The notes below the pieces were generated by a model. The model did no database searches. It had not been told where the DNA came from and saw only the letters and a list, made by a program, of their open reading frames with translations. 8,304 nt of DNA from Desulfobacterales bacterium (GTDB taxonomy: Bacteria > Desulfobacterota > DSM-4660 > Desulfatiglandales > B25-G16). The DNA is taken from positions 1-8,304 of the forward strand of contig JABXJY010000111.1 of the NCBI GenBank assembly GCA_013375385.1, written 5' to 3'. Made by a program: the position numbers and the translations under genes. Below, in pieces: positions 6,345 through 8,304 of this stretch (positions within the stretch are counted from its first letter, which is position 1; each line of letters opens with the position of its first letter).

Positions 6345-7046
6345 TCAAATCATGAGATATTTTTTCCGTATCTCTTCGTTTTCGATGAGATCCTGCGTCT
6401 CTCCCTCGTAACGGATCATTCCCATGTCGATGATATAAGTTCGTTCAGTTAAATTGCTGGTAAAAGCCGCATTTTGTTCTGAAAGGAGGACCGTCACACC
6501 TTCCTCTTTTAACCTTCGAACTTGCTTTTCCAGCGCATCTACCAACAAGGGTGATAGACCAGACGTGGGCTCGTCCATGAGCAAAAGTTGTGGATTTCCC
6601 ATGAGGGCTCGGCCGATGGCCAGCATCTGCTGTTCTCCACCGCTGAGATGTTCCCCCCTTCGCTTGACTAATTCTCTCAGTTGAGGAAAGAGTTCAAAGA
6701 CCCTCTCCACGGTCCATAGAGTGGTCCCCGATTGCTTTCTCTCTGCTATTTTAAGGTTGTCAAGAACCGATAGATCAGGGAAGATTCTCCTGTTATCAGG
6801 TACAAATCCCATTCCAAGCCGGGCTATATTATATGGGGCTTTACCTCTCATCTCCTCGCCCAGGAATTTGATGCTACCGGATCTCGGCGGGGTGACGCCT
6901 ATGATACTGAGCAGGGTGGTCGTCTTGCCCGCCCCATTTCTTCCCAGCAGCCCAACCAGCTCCCCCTCCGCCACATGGAGGGAAAGGGCGAAAATCACGT
7001 GGCTGGTCCCATAGTAGGTGTGGATATCTTTGACTTCAAGAATCAT
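6345..7046 (-). CDS. livF: Liv-type ABC transporter ATP-binding protein LivF
   Basis: This 233-residue ATPase powers a branched-chain amino acid-type (HAAT family) importer at the inner face of the membrane. Walker A is GRNGAGKTT (35-43), the signature is LSGGEQQ (134-140) and Walker B is LLLMDEP (154-160) with catalytic Glu159. LSEQNA (188-193) puts Gln where most ABC proteins have the switch His; this is normal for LivF and separates it from LivG. The Q-loop segment reads VPDNRRIFP, with Asp84 where LivF usually has Gln or Glu. Length is standard. The ATG overlaps the livG stop as ATGA (7043-7046), which indicates translational coupling. Actual substrates of LivF-containing systems range from leucine/isoleucine/valine to amides, urea and aromatic or short-chain acids, so specificity cannot be stated without the binding protein. 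Confidence 0.95.
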   Translation of the reverse strand: MILEVKDIHTYYGTSHVIFALSLHVAEGELVGLLGRNGAGKTTTLLSIIGVTPPRSGSIKFLGEEMRGKAPYNIARLGMGFVPDNRRIFPDLSVLDNLKIAERKQSGTTLWTVERVFELFPQLRELVKRRGEHLSGGEQQMLAIGRALMGNPQLLLMDEPTSGLSPLLVDALEKQVRRLKEEGVTVLLSEQNAAFTSNLTERTYIIDMGMIRYEGETQDLIENEEIRKKYLMI

Positions 7047-7783
7047 ACCTTCTCACCGAGATAGGCCTTTTGTACCTCTTTGCTCTCCCGCACGGACTCC
7101 GGCTCGGCATCGGCAATAACACTCCCGTGGTGCATCACGATAATCCTTCGGGCAATGCCGAATACAACCGGCATCTTATGCTCAATAAACAGGATAGTCA
7201 ATCCCTGTTCCTCGTTAATCTTTTTGACTAATTCCATGGTTGAAAAGGTCTCCTCAGCAGACTGCCCAGAGGTCGGTTCATCCAGGAGCAGGAGTTCCGG
7301 CCTGCCGGCCAAGGCTATTCCCAACTCCAACCGCTTTTTATCTGGCTGCGGCAGGGAATCGGCTGGAGTTTGTGCCATCTGGGAAAGCCTGACTGTCTCT
7401 AATACTTCAGTGGTATCATCTTTCATCATCTTTGGGGCCAGCGAATACATGTTCTTTGTCTTTCCCCGGGAGGCAAAAAGCGCAACCTGAATGTTTTTAA
7501 AGACGGTAAGTCGAGGGAAGATGTTGGTGATTTGAAAGGCCACACCAATTCTTTTATGGGCGATCCCGTGGGGAGGCAGACTGGTGATATCTTCCCCTTT
7601 GAAGATCACCTTCCCTGCCTCAGGGGTTAGGAACCCGATGATGACGTTAAAAAGGGTGCTCTTGCCAGCTCCATTAGGACCAATCAAGGCTACCAGATCG
7701 CCTTGATCCATTCCGAAACTGACATTATCGACTGCCCTGAGAGCGCCGAAAATTTTGGTTAATCCATTAACCTGTAGAATCAC
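7043..7783 (-). CDS. livG: Liv-type ABC transporter ATP-binding protein LivG
   Basis: I place the start at GTG 7783-7781, giving 246 residues beginning MILQVNGLTKIFGALRAVDN, as LivG proteins do. It lies 1 bp after the livM stop, with GTGGAG (complement of 7790-7795) 6 bp upstream. An earlier in-frame start at 7843 would add 20 residues overlapping livM that do not look like LivG. Walker A is GPNGAGKST (35-43), the Q-loop is VAFQITNIFP (Gln84), Walker B is LLLLDEP (164-170; Glu169) and the switch region is FIEHKM (His202). The ABC signature position, normally LSYGxQ or LSGGQ, reads LPQPDKKRLELG (144-155), lacking the Ser-Gly core. The rest is intact, so the subunit is probably functional as half of an asymmetric LivF-LivG dimer. 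It is co-transcribed with livM and livF. Confidence 0.94.
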   Translation of the reverse strand: MILQVNGLTKIFGALRAVDNVSFGMDQGDLVALIGPNGAGKSTLFNVIIGFLTPEAGKVIFKGEDITSLPPHGIAHKRIGVAFQITNIFPRLTVFKNIQVALFASRGKTKNMYSLAPKMMKDDTTEVLETVRLSQMAQTPADSLPQPDKKRLELGIALAGRPELLLLDEPTSGQSAEETFSTMELVKKINEEQGLTILFIEHKMPVVFGIARRIIVMHHGSVIADAEPESVRESKEVQKAYLGEKV

Positions 7784-7784
7784 C

Positions 7785-8304
7785 TCAAACTCCACTTTGC
7801 TGGGCTTGGTGTGAGGCAGCCATTCTCTGTTGAATAAAACCACCTATTCCACCAGGCAGGAAACGAATGACCAGTGCCAAAACGATCCCGATGACAAGGG
7901 CCCAGTAAATAGTGATCTGGCCAATAAAGAATTGAAAAAAAGTGAAGATAGCTGCCCCGATGATGGGTCCACCAAATACATGCTGCCCACCCACTATTGT
8001 CATGACTATGGGCTCTCCTCCCTTTACAAACCCTAAGTCCGTAGGGGCAACTGACCAGTTAAGGGTAACAAAGAGGCATCCGGCCAGACCTGCAAATACC
8101 CCGGCTACTATAAAAACCATCCACTGAGAGCGTCTCACATTGATGCCGATAGATTCACTCCTTTGCCTGTTTTCCCTGATACATTGAAGGGTATATCCAA
8201 AGGGAGAATTTAGAATCCACCAGATAGCCAGTGTACCTAGGGTAACGACGATAAGGGTAAAATAATAGAAACCGGCGCTTGAAGCGATGACGCTCGGGGG
8301 GAAT
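7785..8304 (-). CDS. livM: Liv-type ABC transporter permease LivM (N-terminus outside window)
   Basis: The frame is open on the minus strand to the window edge, with 172 C-terminal residues visible; the GTG at 8138 is an internal Val, not a start. Hydrophobic segments lie at about residues 12-30 and 62-83, with further ones in the last 80 residues. Between the first two is the cytoplasmic coupling loop SPFGYTLQCIRENRQRSESI followed by GINVRRSQW, the hallmark of LivM-type permeases (SPFGRALRAIREN-x-x-AEALGIN in typical members). Later family landmarks are MTIVGGQHVFGGPIIGA and the terminal VIRFLPGGIGGFIQQR. It would form the membrane channel with LivH. Its stop lies 1 bp before the livG start. 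livH and a substrate-binding protein gene probably lie beyond the right edge. Confidence 0.93.
   Translation of the reverse strand, partial: FPPSVIASSAGFYYFTLIVVTLGTLAIWWILNSPFGYTLQCIRENRQRSESIGINVRRSQWMVFIVAGVFAGLAGCLFVTLNWSVAPTDLGFVKGGEPIVMTIVGGQHVFGGPIIGAAIFTFFQFFIGQITIYWALVIGIVLALVIRFLPGGIGGFIQQRMAASHQAQQSGV

Overview
The window looks like a chromosomal segment of an anaerobic bacterium that oxidises organic acids. A Desulfobacterota (former Deltaproteobacteria) genome or metagenome bin is my best guess. The guess rests on gene content (a ferredoxin-domain EtfA of the electron-bifurcating kind, an FAD-linked 2-hydroxyacid-type oxidase and a Liv-type transporter) and on roughly balanced base composition. 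No taxonomic marker gene is present.

Region 1 (1-3536, + strand) is a redox module: the C-terminal part of a GlcD/D-lactate-dehydrogenase-type flavoprotein cut by the window edge, then etfB and etfA. EtfB carries the DGDTAQVGP signature of FAD-binding, bifurcating Etfs, and EtfA has an N-terminal 2x[4Fe-4S] domain. Together they resemble the lactate dehydrogenase-Etf complex of acetogens (LctBCD), but the order is dehydrogenase-etfB-etfA. The likely job is oxidation of a 2-hydroxyacid, with electrons passed through Etf to NAD and/or ferredoxin.

Region 2 (1219-1539) is the gap between the oxidase and etfB. It holds a decayed GxxExxY-family gene: N-terminal and C-terminal codons are recognisable, the core is deleted, and the reading frame is also broken by a 37-bp palindromic insertion. 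The relic is bounded by a 20-bp imperfect inverted repeat (16 of 20 matching). Taking out the repeat-bounded segment would leave about 23 bp between the two genes, which suggests a small mobile cassette landed inside a tight operon and then decayed.

Region 3 (3630-5681, + strand) has a 3-hydroxyacyl-CoA dehydrogenase-family gene and an extended-SDR (epimerase/threonine dehydrogenase-like) gene, each with a strong Shine-Dalgarno site. A single-domain cupin gene (6065-5688, - strand) converges on the SDR gene with 6 bp between stops.

Region 4 (8304-6345, - strand) is a Liv-type (branched-chain amino acid/carboxylate) ABC transporter operon, livM (partial)-livG-livF, with start/stop coupling at both junctions. 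LivG has an unusual ABC signature segment. The 279 bp between livF and the cupin gene holds no gene I can defend.

Functionally, the transporter could import an amino or organic acid, the dehydrogenases could process it, and the oxidase-Etf module could dispose of electrons. This pathway link is inference from proximity only.
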